DNA of 64,000 nt from Ferriphaselus sp. R-1 (lineage in GTDB: Bacteria > Pseudomonadota > Gammaproteobacteria > Burkholderiales > Gallionellaceae), in the NCBI RefSeq assembly GCF_000746095.1, contig NZ_KN050807.1, forward strand, positions 1 to 64,000, written 5' to 3'. This document shows, in pieces, positions 32,713 to 42,563 of this stretch. Under the pieces are notes generated by a model, which was not told the DNA's origin, did no database searches, and saw nothing but the letters and a program-made list of their open reading frames with translations. The position numbers and the translations under genes were made by a program. Position 1 is the stretch's first letter. Each line of letters begins with the position of its first letter.

Positions 32713-34251
32713 ATGGCAGATGTCGCTGCACCCGCTTACCGCATCATTCCCATCATCCCGGCCCTGAAGCCCGGAGCCATGGAAGGGAAGGGCCCGTTCG
32801 TCGCCAATGAGAAGATCAACGAGGCCATCGGTTTCCCCGGCAAGATGGCAGAGAACTGGCAGGAGACCCACGACGCGGTCATTGCCAAGATGGGCGAGTT
32901 GCTGAGCAAGTACCGCTCGCTCAAGGTGTACATGGATGCCTGCGTGCACTGCGGCGCCTGCTCCGACAAGTGCCACTATTTCATTGGCACGCAAGATCCC
33001 AAGAACATGCCGGTGGCGCGCCAGGACCTGATGCGCAGCGTGTATCGTCGCTACTTCACCTTGCCCGGTAAGCTGTTCCCCAAACTGGTCGGCGCGCGCG
33101 ACCTGACGCGCGAAGTGCTGGACGAGTGGTACAACTATTTCAACCAGTGTTCCGAATGCCGCCGCTGCTCGGTGTTCTGCCCCTACGGCATCGACACTGC
33201 CGAAGTGACCATGGCGGCGCGCGAGATACTCGACTCCGTCGGTTACGGCCAGAAATACTCCAACGAGATCATCGGCAAGGTGCACCGCATCGGCAACAAC
33301 CTCGGTCTGCCGGGGCCTGCGCTGCAAGACACGCTGGAAGGGCTGGAGGAAGACGTGAAGGATGCCACCGGCATCGATATCCGCTTCCCGATGGACGTGA
33401 AGGGCGCGGAAGTGTTGCTGATCACGCCGTCCGCCGACTTCTTCGCCGAGCCGCATATCGACTCGCTCATCGGCTACGCCAAGGTGTTCCATGCCACCGG
33501 CACGTCGTGGACCCTGTCCTCGATGGCTTCCGAGGCGGGCAACTTCGGTATGTTCATCGGCAATTACGAGCAACTGCGCAAGATCGCCCTGCGCATCCGC
33601 GAGGCGGCGCTGGAACTGGGCGTGAAGCGCATCGTGGTGGGCGAGTGCGGCCATGCCTGGCGCGTGGCCTACAGTTTCTGGAACACGCTGACCGGCGTGG
33701 GCGACGGGGCCGATGCCAACGACCGTTTCGCCCAGATGCTGCAAAAGCAGCTCGATCACCGCTACAAACAGCCGACGCACATCTGCGAGTTCACTTGGGA
33801 CATGATCCAGGACGAGCGGCTGAGCTTCGACAAGTCGAAGAACGACAAGCACATCATCACCTTCCACGATTCCTGCAACGTGGCGCGCGGCTCGCGCATG
33901 GGCGATTTCGCCGGTGGCCAGTTCGAGATTCCGCGCAACATCATCAAGGCCGTGGCCAACAACTATGTCGAGATGCGCGACGGCACCACCCGCGAGCAGA
34001 CGTTCTGCTGCGGCGGCGGTGGTGGCCTGCTCACCGACGACCTGATCGACCTGCGCGTCAAGGGCGCGCTGCCCCGGATGGAGGTGCTGCAGGAGACCGT
34101 TGATGTGCATGGCGTGAACTTCATGGCGACCATCTGCGCCATCTGCAAGGCGCAATTCACCAAGGTCATGCCGATCTATGGATTCGACCGCCGCATGGTG
34201 GGCGGGGTGCACCAGCTGGTCAGCAACGCGATCATCCTGGGTGATAAATAG
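32713..34251 (+). CDS. dsrK: DsrK, HdrD-like iron-sulfur protein of DsrMKJOP
   Basis: The 512-residue cytoplasmic subunit resembles heterodisulfide reductase HdrD and is thought to act on DsrC trisulfide/disulfide. It has two 4Fe-4S motifs (CVHCGACSDKC near 77 and CSECRRCSVFC near 147) and CCG-type catalytic cysteines (GECGHAW, FCCGGGGGLL). It starts one base after dsrM ends. Confidence 0.96.
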   Translation: MADVAAPAYRIIPIIPALKPGAMEGKGPFVANEKINEAIGFPGKMAENWQETHDAVIAKMGELLSKYRSLKVYMDACVHCGACSDKCHYFIGTQDPKNMPVARQDLMRSVYRRYFTLPGKLFPKLVGARDLTREVLDEWYNYFNQCSECRRCSVFCPYGIDTAEVTMAAREILDSVGYGQKYSNEIIGKVHRIGNNLGLPGPALQDTLEGLEEDVKDATGIDIRFPMDVKGAEVLLITPSADFFAEPHIDSLIGYAKVFHATGTSWTLSSMASEAGNFGMFIGNYEQLRKIALRIREAALELGVKRIVVGECGHAWRVAYSFWNTLTGVGDGADANDRFAQMLQKQLDHRYKQPTHICEFTWDMIQDERLSFDKSKNDKHIITFHDSCNVARGSRMGDFAGGQFEIPRNIIKAVANNYVEMRDGTTREQTFCCGGGGGLLTDDLIDLRVKGALPRMEVLQETVDVHGVNFMATICAICKAQFTKVMPIYGFDRRMVGGVHQLVSNAIILGDK

Positions 34252-34276
34252 CAGGTAACAACACTGGAGACTGGAT

Positions 34277-36250
34277 ATGTCGGCAACAAATGAAACCCCG
34301 CAAAATCTCACGTTCCGTCGCTACAAGGATGGCGACAGCAAGGTGCGTCGCCTGAATCAGAAGATCTTCCAGGCCAGCCATTCGTACAAGTGCCCGACCT
34401 ATATCCAGTCCACGCCGCCGTGCCAGGGCAGCTGTCCGGCAGGTGAGGACATCCGTGGCTACCTGGCCATCGTGCGCGGTACCGAGAAGGTGCCGGTCGG
34501 TGCCGACGGCAAGACAGCGATCATGCCGTGGCAGGAATACGCCTGGCGTCGCCTGACCGAAGCCAACCCGTTCCCGTCGGTGATGGGGCGCGTGTGCCCG
34601 GCCCCGTGCGAATCCGGCTGCAACCGCAACGAAGTGGAAGACCACGTCGGCATCAATTCGGTTGAGCACTTCTTGGGCGAATACGCCATCGCCAACAACC
34701 TCAAGTTCAACAAGCCGGATGTGGCTGCTTCCGGCAGGAAGGTGGCGGTGTTGGGCGGCGGCCCGGCTGGCCTGTCGGTCGCCTACCAGCTGACGCTGAA
34801 GGGGCACGAAGTCACCATTTTCGACGAGCATGAGTTCCTCGGCGGCATGATGCGCTATGGCATCCCCGGCTTCCGTACCCCGCGCGACGTGCTCGATGCG
34901 GAGATCCAGCGCATCCTCGATCTGGGTGTGAAAACACGCCTGAACTGCCACGTGGGCAAAGATGTCACGCTGGAACAGATCCGCCAAGAGTTCGATGCGG
35001 TGTTCCTCGGCATGGGCGCACAGGCGGGACGTGCACTGCCCATCGCGGATGCCGAAGCACCCAATGTGGTGACGGCGACCGCCTTCCTGAAAGCCTTTAA
35101 TGACGGTCGCTTGCAGCATGTCGGCAAGCGCGTGGTGGTGGTCGGCGGTGGCGATACCTCCATCGACGTGGCGACCGTGGCGCGACGTCTGGGCCATATT
35201 GAACACGCCAAACCCACCGATGCCGAGCTGGCCATCGCCGGACGCATGGCGCATGACGTGGCCGACATCTCGGCCAAGCAGGGCGCAGAGGTGACGCTGA
35301 CCTCGGTGTTCAACATCGACAAGATGCAGGCGAACAAGCACGAGATCGAACAGGCGTTGGCCGAAGGCATCCACATACGCGGCAGTCTGGTACCGGTCGG
35401 TATCGTGCGTGGTGCGGATGGTCGTGCCACCGCGCTGCGCGTGGCTCAGTGCGAAGCCAAGCTGGTGGGCGGTCGTCTGGATCTGAAGACCATCGAAGGC
35501 ACCGAGCAGGACATCGAAGCCGACCTGATCGTGTCCGCCATCGGGCAGGCGGTGGATTTCACCGGCCTGGAAGAGTTCAACAACGGCAAGGGCGCAGTGT
35601 CCACCGACCGCAACTATGTGGTGAACGGCCAGCAGGGCGTGTTCGCCGGCGGCGACGTGATCCGCCCGCACCTGCTGACCACGGCCATCGGCCACGGCTC
35701 CATCGCGGCGGACGGCATCCATAACTTCCTGCTGGGACGCGATCTGGAGAAGCGCCCCAAGATCGACGCGCACCAGTTCGACCTGATGCGCAAGCTGGCC
35801 GAGAAGGGCATCGAGGTCAAGCAGGCCACCGAGCCGCTGCGCGGCACTTGCAACTCCAACGTCGCGGTGCACAACTTCGACAACCGTTCCGACCGTTACA
35901 TCATCCCGCACGACAAGCTGTTCCTCGGGCATTTCGGCTATGTGGCGCGCAACCATCGCCATGTCGTGACACTGGACAAGGAGAGCGCGCTGGGCAATTT
36001 CGACGAGCGTCTGGGCGTGCTCACCGAGAAGGAGGCGCAAGCCGAGGCCAAGCGCTGCATGAGTTGCGGCATGTGCTTCGAGTGCGACAACTGCGTGGTG
36101 TACTGCCCGCAGACCGCCGTGTCGCGCGTGAAGAAGAGCGAGGCCACGACGGGCCGCTATGTGAAGACTGACTACGACAAGTGCATCGGTTGCCACATCT
36201 GCGCCGATGTCTGCCCGACGGGCTATATCCAGATGGGTCTTGGGGAATAG
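34277..36250 (+). CDS. dsrL: DsrL, iron-sulfur flavoprotein NAD(P)H:acceptor oxidoreductase
   Basis: The 657-residue protein resembles the small subunit of glutamate synthase: N-terminal cysteine-rich domain (CPGSCP-like PPCQGSCPAGEDIRG), FAD site VLGGGPAGLSVAY, NAD(P) site VVVGGGDTSIDVA, and a C-terminal ferredoxin domain with CMSCGMCFECDNC and CIGCHICADVC. DsrL takes electrons released by oxidative DsrAB to NAD(P). The C-terminal ferredoxin is a trait of the sulfur-oxidiser type. Confidence 0.96.
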   Translation: MSATNETPQNLTFRRYKDGDSKVRRLNQKIFQASHSYKCPTYIQSTPPCQGSCPAGEDIRGYLAIVRGTEKVPVGADGKTAIMPWQEYAWRRLTEANPFPSVMGRVCPAPCESGCNRNEVEDHVGINSVEHFLGEYAIANNLKFNKPDVAASGRKVAVLGGGPAGLSVAYQLTLKGHEVTIFDEHEFLGGMMRYGIPGFRTPRDVLDAEIQRILDLGVKTRLNCHVGKDVTLEQIRQEFDAVFLGMGAQAGRALPIADAEAPNVVTATAFLKAFNDGRLQHVGKRVVVVGGGDTSIDVATVARRLGHIEHAKPTDAELAIAGRMAHDVADISAKQGAEVTLTSVFNIDKMQANKHEIEQALAEGIHIRGSLVPVGIVRGADGRATALRVAQCEAKLVGGRLDLKTIEGTEQDIEADLIVSAIGQAVDFTGLEEFNNGKGAVSTDRNYVVNGQQGVFAGGDVIRPHLLTTAIGHGSIAADGIHNFLLGRDLEKRPKIDAHQFDLMRKLAEKGIEVKQATEPLRGTCNSNVAVHNFDNRSDRYIIPHDKLFLGHFGYVARNHRHVVTLDKESALGNFDERLGVLTEKEAQAEAKRCMSCGMCFECDNCVVYCPQTAVSRVKKSEATTGRYVKTDYDKCIGCHICADVCPTGYIQMGLGE

Positions 36251-36260
36251 AGAGCGCCAG

Positions 36261-36632
36261 ATGCTGAGATTGCTCACCACGATACTGCTTGCCTGTAGCC
36301 TGAGCTGCACGGCGAGCGCGCATGAGAGTTCGTTCACGCCCAAGTTGGACATCGGCAAGGGGGGCAAGTGCGTGGAGGATGAAGCGACCATGCGCAGCCA
36401 TCACTATGAGCTGATCCGTCACCAGCGCGACGAGACCACGCGCAAGGGTATCCGTGGTGGTAAATACAGTCTGGCTGACTGCGTGGATTGCCACGCCAGC
36501 AAGAAGAACAACAGCGTGCTGGGCAGTAGCGAGAACTTCTGCCAGGGGTGTCACGAGTACGCAGCGGTCAAGCCGGACTGCTTCGAGTGCCACAGCAGCA
36601 AGCCGCGCAAGGCTGCCGGAGGTGTGAAATGA
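36261..36632 (+). CDS. dsrJ: DsrJ, periplasmic triheme cytochrome c
   Basis: The 123-residue precursor has a signal-like N-terminus (LLTTILLACSLSCTASA) and three haem c sites: CVDCH, CQGCH and CFECH. It is the periplasmic electron-transfer subunit of DsrMKJOP. Its stop overlaps the dsrO start (ATGA). Confidence 0.95.
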   Translation: MLRLLTTILLACSLSCTASAHESSFTPKLDIGKGGKCVEDEATMRSHHYELIRHQRDETTRKGIRGGKYSLADCVDCHASKKNNSVLGSSENFCQGCHEYAAVKPDCFECHSSKPRKAAGGVK

Positions 36633-37357
36633 GCGAGATCAACAACGACCGTCGCCAGTTCATGGGCAAGGCGCTCGCCATGGCGGGCATCGCCATCGCT
36701 CCCGGCGTGATGCTGTATGACGTGAAGGCGGGCAATGACGGCAAGCCTGCCTCCAGCAAGGTGCGCTGGGGCATGCTGATCGATTCCAACCAGTGCAAGG
36801 AAGGGTGCGACGATTGCGTGACGGCCTGCAGTACCGAGAACGGATTGTCCGGCGGCAAGAAATCGACCGACTCGCAATGGATACGCAAGGTCGAGCTGAA
36901 GGATATGCGCTCTGGCCGCAGTCTCAATCTGCCGATGATGTGCCAACACTGCGAGCAGCCGCCCTGCGTGGATGTCTGTCCAACGCAGGCTTCGTTCAAG
37001 CGTGCAGACGGCATCGTGCTGGTGGACAAGCACCGCTGCATCGGCTGTCGCTATTGCATGATGGCCTGCCCGTACAAGGCGCGTTCCTTCGTGCACGAAG
37101 AGCTGCATGACCAGAATCCCGAGGTGCCGCGCGGCAAGGGGACGGTGGAGAGTTGTACGCTGTGCGTGCATCGGGTGGATCGCGGCGAGTCACCCGCCTG
37201 CATGGAGGCCTGCGCCAAGGCCGGGCATAACGCCATCCTGTTCGGCGACCTGAACGATCCCGAGAGCGAGATCTCCAAACGCATCCGCACGGTGGCCACC
37301 TCGCAGATCCGCGCCGATCTCGGGTTGAACCCCGGCATCCGCTACCAAGGAATGTAA
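36629..37357 (+). CDS. dsrO: DsrO, periplasmic iron-sulfur subunit
   Basis: The 242-residue protein has a Tat-type N-terminus (NDRRQFMGKALAMAG) and several 4Fe-4S motifs, including CKEGCDDCVTAC, CQHCEQPPCVDVC, CIGCRYCMMAC and CTLCVHRVD...CMEAC. It works with DsrJ and DsrP on the periplasmic side. The stop is two bases before dsrP. Confidence 0.95.
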   Translation: MSEINNDRRQFMGKALAMAGIAIAPGVMLYDVKAGNDGKPASSKVRWGMLIDSNQCKEGCDDCVTACSTENGLSGGKKSTDSQWIRKVELKDMRSGRSLNLPMMCQHCEQPPCVDVCPTQASFKRADGIVLVDKHRCIGCRYCMMACPYKARSFVHEELHDQNPEVPRGKGTVESCTLCVHRVDRGESPACMEACAKAGHNAILFGDLNDPESEISKRIRTVATSQIRADLGLNPGIRYQGM

Positions 37358-37359
37358 CC

Positions 37360-38541
37360 ATGCCCACTCCCGAATCACTCAGATACAAGAACAAGCTGTA
37401 CTACCTGCTGCTGGCTGCGGGCGGGTTGGTGGCCTTGGCCGGTCTGTACGCTGTGCACATGATGGAAGAGCACGGCCACATCATCAGCGGTATGAACAAC
37501 CAGATTGTGTGGGGACTGCCGCATGTGTTCGCCATCTTCCTGATCGTCGCCGCATCCGGCGTGCTCAACGTCGCCTCCATAGGCTCGGTGTTCGGCAAGG
37601 CCGTGTACAAGGCGCGCGCGCCCTTGGCCAGCCTGTTGTCCATCGCCATGTTGTCTGGTGGATTGACCGTACTGATGCTGGATCTGGGGCGTCCGGATCG
37701 GATCATCGTCGCCGCCACCAACTACAACTCGACTTCGGTGTTCGCCTGGAACGTGGTGCTGTATTCCGGCATGTTCTCGCTGGTGATCGTCTATCTGTGG
37801 ACGATGATGGAGCGGCGCATGCATGTCTGGTCCAAACCGGCTGGTTTTGCGGTGTTCGCCTGGCGTTTCGTGCTCACCACGGGTACCGGGCTGATCTTCG
37901 CCTTCCTGACTGCGCGTCAGGCCTACGGCTCGGCGCTGCTGCCGCCGATGTTCATCGTGCTGTCTTTCGCCTGGGGGCTGGCGGTGTTCCATCTGGTGCA
38001 GACCACCATCTACGCATGGAACGAGAAGACACTGGATCCGGCGATCTTGCGCCGCAAGAAGAACCTGCTGGGCGTGTTCGTCATCGCCTCGCTGTACATG
38101 GTCGCCGTCTATCACATGACCAACCTGTATTTCGCGCATCAGGTTGCGTTCGAGAATTTCATCCTGCACGAGGGCGGCACGTACACCATGATGTTCTGGA
38201 TAGGCTACGTGCTGTTCGGTAACGCAGTGCCGCTGGGATTGATCTACGCGCCCGGCCTGGGTGACACCCGTTGCGTGATGATGGCCTCGGCCCTGGTCGT
38301 GCTGGGCGGGTTCGCGTTCCTGTACGTGTTCATCATCGGCGGTCAGGCGTTCCCGCTGAACATCTTCCCCGGCTATGTGGCGAGCAGCAGCTTCGGCGAC
38401 GGCCAGATCGCGCACTACGAGCCATCGATCTACGAGATCATGCTCGGCTTTGGCGGCCTGGCGATCGCGTTCATCATCACTACCGTCAGCGTGCGCGTGC
38501 TGAATTTCATGCCGCAAGACAAGGCTTACATCGCCGATTGA
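37360..38541 (+). CDS. dsrP: DsrP, NrfD-like quinone-interacting membrane subunit
   Basis: The 393-residue protein has about ten transmembrane helices and belongs to the NrfD/PsrC family, which exchanges electrons between quinones and periplasmic iron-sulfur proteins. It closes the dsrMKLJOP part of the operon. Typical segments are LDLGRPDRIIVAATNYNSTS and TGTGLIFAFLTARQAYGS. Confidence 0.94.
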   Translation: MPTPESLRYKNKLYYLLLAAGGLVALAGLYAVHMMEEHGHIISGMNNQIVWGLPHVFAIFLIVAASGVLNVASIGSVFGKAVYKARAPLASLLSIAMLSGGLTVLMLDLGRPDRIIVAATNYNSTSVFAWNVVLYSGMFSLVIVYLWTMMERRMHVWSKPAGFAVFAWRFVLTTGTGLIFAFLTARQAYGSALLPPMFIVLSFAWGLAVFHLVQTTIYAWNEKTLDPAILRRKKNLLGVFVIASLYMVAVYHMTNLYFAHQVAFENFILHEGGTYTMMFWIGYVLFGNAVPLGLIYAPGLGDTRCVMMASALVVLGGFAFLYVFIIGGQAFPLNIFPGYVASSSFGDGQIAHYEPSIYEIMLGFGGLAIAFIITTVSVRVLNFMPQDKAYIAD

Positions 38542-38558
38542 ACCCCTGAAAGGCTGCC

Positions 38559-39998
38559 ATGAATCGCATGCTCATTTCGGCAGCACATAAATCCTCTGGC
38601 AAGACCACGGTCAGCATCGGCCTGTGTGCGGCGCTGGCCGCGCGCGGCCTCGTCGTGCAGTCGTTCAAGAAAGGGCCGGACTACATCGACCCGATGTGGC
38701 TGGGGCAGGCGGCGGGTCATCCCTGTCGCAACCTCGACCTCTACCTGATGGAGAACGACGATGTCGTCTCTACCTTCGCGCGCCATGCGTCCGAAGTGAA
38801 CCTCGTCGAGGGCAACAAGGGACTGTACGACGGCCTCGCGCTGGATGGCAGCAACAGCAACGCCGCCTTGGCCAAGCTGCTCGACCTGCCGGTGATCCTG
38901 GTGATAGACGCACGCGGCATGACGCGCGGCATCGCGCCGCTGATCCTGGGCTATCAGGCCTTCGACCGCGACATCAACATCGCCGGAGTCATCCTCAACA
39001 ACCTCGGCGGGCGTCGTCACGAGTCCAAATTGCGTCAGGTCATCGAGCATTACACCGACGTGCCGGTGATCGGTGCGATCCAGCATGACGAGCGCCTGTC
39101 CATCATCGAGCGCCATCTCGGGCTGATGCCCAGCAACGAATCGCATGTCGCCACCGCCAAGATCAAGCAGATCGGTGAGGCTATCGCCGAGCAGGTCGAT
39201 CTGGACAGGTTGCTTGCGTTGTCGCAGAAGGAGTCGATGGCGGTGCCGCTCCAAAGCCCTCACCTCAATCCTCTCCCAGAGGGAGAGGAGGCAAACGTGA
39301 AAAGCAATCTTCAAACTCCTGTGCGCATCGCCATCGCGCGCGACCGTGCCTTCGGTTTCTATTACGCCGACGACCTCGATGCGCTGGAGGCGGCGGGGGC
39401 GGAGCTGGTGCCTTTCGATACGCTGAGCGACGCGCATCTGCCGCCAGTGGACGGTCTGTATATCGGGGGTGGCTTCCCCGAGGCTTGCGCGGTCGAGCTG
39501 GAAGCGAATGCCAGTCTGCGCGGCGAGATCGCCCAGGCTATCGCAGCGGGATTGCCCGCCTACGCGGAATGTGGCGGCTTGATGTACTTGTCGCGCAGCA
39601 TCACTGACGCAGGGCGCAGCTACGCGATGGTCGGTGCCATTCCCGGTGATGTGACCATGCACGCCAAGCCCATCGGGCGTGGCTATGTCCACCTGAAAGA
39701 GGATGAGACGCATCCCTGGCCACGACCGGACATGCCTGCAAAGCAGATCCGCGCCCATGAGTTCCACTATTCGAAGCTGGACAACCTGCCGCAAGACAGC
39801 CGTTTCGCTTACCATGTCGAGCGCGGTTACGGCATCGACGGCGACCGGGATGGGCTGGTGGTGAACAATCTGCTGGCTTCCTACACGCACCTGCGCACCA
39901 TCGGCAGTTGCTATTGGGCGACCCGTTTCGTTGGCTTCGTGCGTCGCTGCAAAGAACACCGGGAGCCGATTTCAACCCTTAACGAGAGAGCATCATGA
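38559..39998 (+). CDS. dsrN: DsrN, cobyrinate a,c-diamide synthase-like amidase for siroheme
   Basis: The 479-residue protein resembles CbiA: P-loop AAHKSSGKTTVSIGL (about 5-20) and a C-terminal glutamine amidotransferase domain with the active cysteine in YAECGGLMYL. DsrN is thought to amidate the siroheme of DsrAB. Residues 231-246 (LQSPHLNPLPEGEEAN) are encoded by a repeat-type hairpin (CCTCTCCC/GGGAGAGG, 39270-39288) in the linker between the two domains, in frame. It overlaps the next gene by ATGA. Confidence 0.93.
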   Translation: MNRMLISAAHKSSGKTTVSIGLCAALAARGLVVQSFKKGPDYIDPMWLGQAAGHPCRNLDLYLMENDDVVSTFARHASEVNLVEGNKGLYDGLALDGSNSNAALAKLLDLPVILVIDARGMTRGIAPLILGYQAFDRDINIAGVILNNLGGRRHESKLRQVIEHYTDVPVIGAIQHDERLSIIERHLGLMPSNESHVATAKIKQIGEAIAEQVDLDRLLALSQKESMAVPLQSPHLNPLPEGEEANVKSNLQTPVRIAIARDRAFGFYYADDLDALEAAGAELVPFDTLSDAHLPPVDGLYIGGGFPEACAVELEANASLRGEIAQAIAAGLPAYAECGGLMYLSRSITDAGRSYAMVGAIPGDVTMHAKPIGRGYVHLKEDETHPWPRPDMPAKQIRAHEFHYSKLDNLPQDSRFAYHVERGYGIDGDRDGLVVNNLLASYTHLRTIGSCYWATRFVGFVRRCKEHREPISTLNERAS

Positions 39999-40597
39999 CC
40001 AGCACGCTGTATCAGGCCGCCATCGCGGCATTCGACCAGGCCAACGCCGAAGATCCAAACAAGGAAGTCTTCGAAGGTAAGGAATATCCCAAGGAGTTGC
40101 TGTACGCGCAGCGCATGAGCGAGATGCAGGAGCGCTATGCGCCCGACGCATCCGAGGCGGTCAAGCTGGCTTGCCGCGCGCAACACATCCAGCGCTGGAA
40201 AAGCCCGCGCAGCGATTACGCTATGGACAAGAAGGGCTACATGCTGTGGCGCACCAACTTGTATAAATTCCATGCCGAAACGGCGGGGGCGCTGATGAAA
40301 CACGTGGGCTATGACGACGCGATGATAGAGCGCGTCAAGACCATCGTCGGCAAGAAGGAGCTGAAGAGCAACCCCGAGACGCAGTTGATGGAAGATGTGG
40401 TGGATCTGGTGTTCATCGAGCATTACATGTTGGCGTTCGCCGGGCAGCATCCAGACTACGACGAAGCCAAGTGGATCGTCATCATCAAAAAGACCTGGGA
40501 CAAGATGTCTGAACGCGCGCACGACTTTGCGCTGGCCGGCAAGATCAAGCTGCCCGAGGCACTGGTGCCGCTGATACTCAAGTCGATAAAGGCATAA
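39995..40597 (+). CDS. DUF4202 family protein
   Basis: The 200-residue product (YPKELLYAQRMSEMQERYAP, ACRAQHIQRWKSPRSDYAMD, EDVVDLVFIEHYM) is a clear DUF4202 member: helical, soluble, with conserved His/Arg/Asp reminiscent of metal-dependent HD-type proteins, though no function is established. It overlaps dsrN and precedes siroheme synthase by one base, so it belongs to the siroheme end of the dsr operon. Confidence 0.88.
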   Translation: MTSTLYQAAIAAFDQANAEDPNKEVFEGKEYPKELLYAQRMSEMQERYAPDASEAVKLACRAQHIQRWKSPRSDYAMDKKGYMLWRTNLYKFHAETAGALMKHVGYDDAMIERVKTIVGKKELKSNPETQLMEDVVDLVFIEHYMLAFAGQHPDYDEAKWIVIIKKTWDKMSERAHDFALAGKIKLPEALVPLILKSIKA

Positions 40598-40598
40598 C

Positions 40599-41981
40599 GT
40601 GGACTTTCTGCCTATCTTTGCCAATGTGAAGAACACACTCTGTCTCGTCGTCGGCGGCGGTAGCGTCGGCGCACGCAAGGCGGGTGTACTGCTCGAAGCG
40701 GGTGCGAAAGTACGTGTGGTTGCCCCCGAAATCGATGCAGAGCTGGCGGCGCATCGCGCTGTCGAGGCCGTCATCGCGCGTTTCGAGGCCACCCATCTCG
40801 ATGGCGTGAAGCTGGTCATCGCTGCGACCAACGACCGCGAGGTGAACAAGCAAGTCTCGGCGCAGGCGCAGGCGCGCAACATCCCGGTGAATGTGGTGGA
40901 CGATCCCGAACTGTGCTCGTTCATCATGCCCGCCATCCTCGACCGCTCGCCGCTGATGGTGGCGTTCTCCAGCGGTGGCGCGTCGCCCGTGCTGACGCGC
41001 ATGATGCGCGGCAAGATGGAGACCGTGATCCCGCAGAACTACAGCCGTCTGGCCGGTTTCGCCGAGCGTTTCCGTACCGCCGTCAAGCAGCGTGTGACCA
41101 ACCCTGCCAAGCGCCGTATCTTCTGGGAGAACGTGTTCGACGGCGTGATCGCCGAGAAGGTGCTGACCGGCGACGAAGCCAGCGCCGAAGCGATGTTGGA
41201 GCAGATGCTGGCGGACGAAGACAACATCGTGCGCGGCGAGGTGTATCTGGTCGGTGCCGGTCCCGGCGATCCCGATCTGCTCACCTTCCGCGCGCTACGC
41301 CTGATGCAAAAGGCCGACGTGGTAGTGTATGACAACCTCGTGTCCAAGCCCATCGTCGATATGACGCGGCGCGATGCCGAGCGCATCTTCGTCGGCAAGA
41401 AGCGCAACGACCACACGCTGCAACAGGAAGAGATCAACCTGCTGCTGGTGCGTTTGGCGAAAGAGGGCAAGCGCGTGCTGCGACTCAAGGGCGGTGACCC
41501 GTTCATCTTCGGACGCGGAGGCGAAGAGATCGAAACGCTGGCAGCAGAAGGCATCGCCTTCCAGGTGGTGCCAGGCATCACCGCCGCGTCCGGCGTGGCT
41601 TCGTATGCAGGTATCCCGCTCACCCACCGCGACCATGCGCAGTCCTGCGTGTTTGTCACTGGCCACCTCAAGGACGGCACGATGAACCTGGACTGGGAGC
41701 AGCTCGCCCGTCCGCGCCAGACCGTGGTGGTGTACATGGGCTTGCACGGGCTGGATACGCTGTGCGGCAAGCTGATCGAGCACGGTCTGCCCGACACTAC
41801 GCCCATCGCCATCGTGCAGCACGGCACGCAGCCCACGCAGCGCGTCATCAGCGGTACGCTGGCGACTCTGCCGGAGATCGCCGAACGCGAGAAGCCACAA
41901 GCGCCCACGCTCATCATCATCGGCGGCGTGGTCACCTTGCGCGACAAGCTGGCCTGGTTCCATCCACAACGAAGCGAGTAG
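40599..41981 (+). CDS. cysG: Siroheme synthase (uroporphyrinogen methyltransferase, dehydrogenase, ferrochelatase)
   Basis: The 460-residue trifunctional enzyme makes siroheme from uroporphyrinogen III. N-terminal NAD-dependent dehydrogenase/ferrochelatase domain (about 1-205, VVGGGSVGARKAGVL) and C-terminal SAM-dependent methyltransferase (about 213-455, VYLVGAGPGDPDLLTFRA, RLKGGDPFIFGRGGEE). Start codon is GTG. Its position behind dsr supplies the cofactor for DsrAB. Confidence 0.97.
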   Translation: MDFLPIFANVKNTLCLVVGGGSVGARKAGVLLEAGAKVRVVAPEIDAELAAHRAVEAVIARFEATHLDGVKLVIAATNDREVNKQVSAQAQARNIPVNVVDDPELCSFIMPAILDRSPLMVAFSSGGASPVLTRMMRGKMETVIPQNYSRLAGFAERFRTAVKQRVTNPAKRRIFWENVFDGVIAEKVLTGDEASAEAMLEQMLADEDNIVRGEVYLVGAGPGDPDLLTFRALRLMQKADVVVYDNLVSKPIVDMTRRDAERIFVGKKRNDHTLQQEEINLLLVRLAKEGKRVLRLKGGDPFIFGRGGEEIETLAAEGIAFQVVPGITAASGVASYAGIPLTHRDHAQSCVFVTGHLKDGTMNLDWEQLARPRQTVVVYMGLHGLDTLCGKLIEHGLPDTTPIAIVQHGTQPTQRVISGTLATLPEIAEREKPQAPTLIIIGGVVTLRDKLAWFHPQRSE

Positions 41982-41987
41982 AACATC

Positions 41988-42560
41988 ATGTCTGAGGAGC
42001 TGTTGGAGGCGGTGAACGCCGGCAAGTTGATGACGGTACGGGCGATCCTGGCCTCCGGCGCGTATGCCAAGACGCGCGATGCCGCAGGCAACACATTACT
42101 GATGCTGGCGGCACAGCGCGGCGATCTGGCCATGGTCGAGCTGTTGCTGGCGGCGGGCGTGGAGGTCGATGCAGTGGATGCTTCCGGCTGGTCGGCCTTG
42201 ACCCGGGCGGTGTACAACCCCGCGCTGAAGCAGGGCTTCGCTGAGATCGTGCAAGCCTTGATCCGGGCGGGGGCGAACATCGAAGCGCCCATCGGTTACG
42301 GCGTGCGCCCTCTGATGCTGGCGGCAGGCTATGGCGAGACCGCCGTGGTCGAGGTGCTGCTGAATGCGGGAGCCGACGTGCTGGCGCGCAACGAAGGCGG
42401 TTATACTGCGCTGATGATGGTCAAACAGAAACACTACGTCGATGTGATCAACCTGCTGCACGAGGCCGAACAGCTGCTCGGCGTGGGCGAGGGCTCGTGC
42501 GACAGCAAGAACGCGCCCGGCTCCAACGTCATCACCTTCATGAAGCGTCCCGCCCACTGA
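41988..42560 (+). CDS. Ankyrin-repeat protein
   Basis: The 190-residue cytoplasmic protein has about four ankyrin repeats (AAGNTLLMLAAQRGDLAMVELLL, ASGWSALTRAVYN, GYGVRPLMLAAGYGETAVVEVLL, GGYTALMMVKQKHYVDVINLL, shown in pieces). Such domains bind other proteins. It lies six bases after cysG and four before the next gene, so it is in the same operon. Its partner is unknown. Confidence 0.9.
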   Translation: MSEELLEAVNAGKLMTVRAILASGAYAKTRDAAGNTLLMLAAQRGDLAMVELLLAAGVEVDAVDASGWSALTRAVYNPALKQGFAEIVQALIRAGANIEAPIGYGVRPLMLAAGYGETAVVEVLLNAGADVLARNEGGYTALMMVKQKHYVDVINLLHEAEQLLGVGEGSCDSKNAPGSNVITFMKRPAH

Positions 42561-42563
42561 GCC

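Noticed and set aside
34232-36391. Long minus-strand open frame (719 codons) opposite dsrL
   Set aside because: Antisense to a full-length, motif-complete dsrL; composition typical of a shadow frame.
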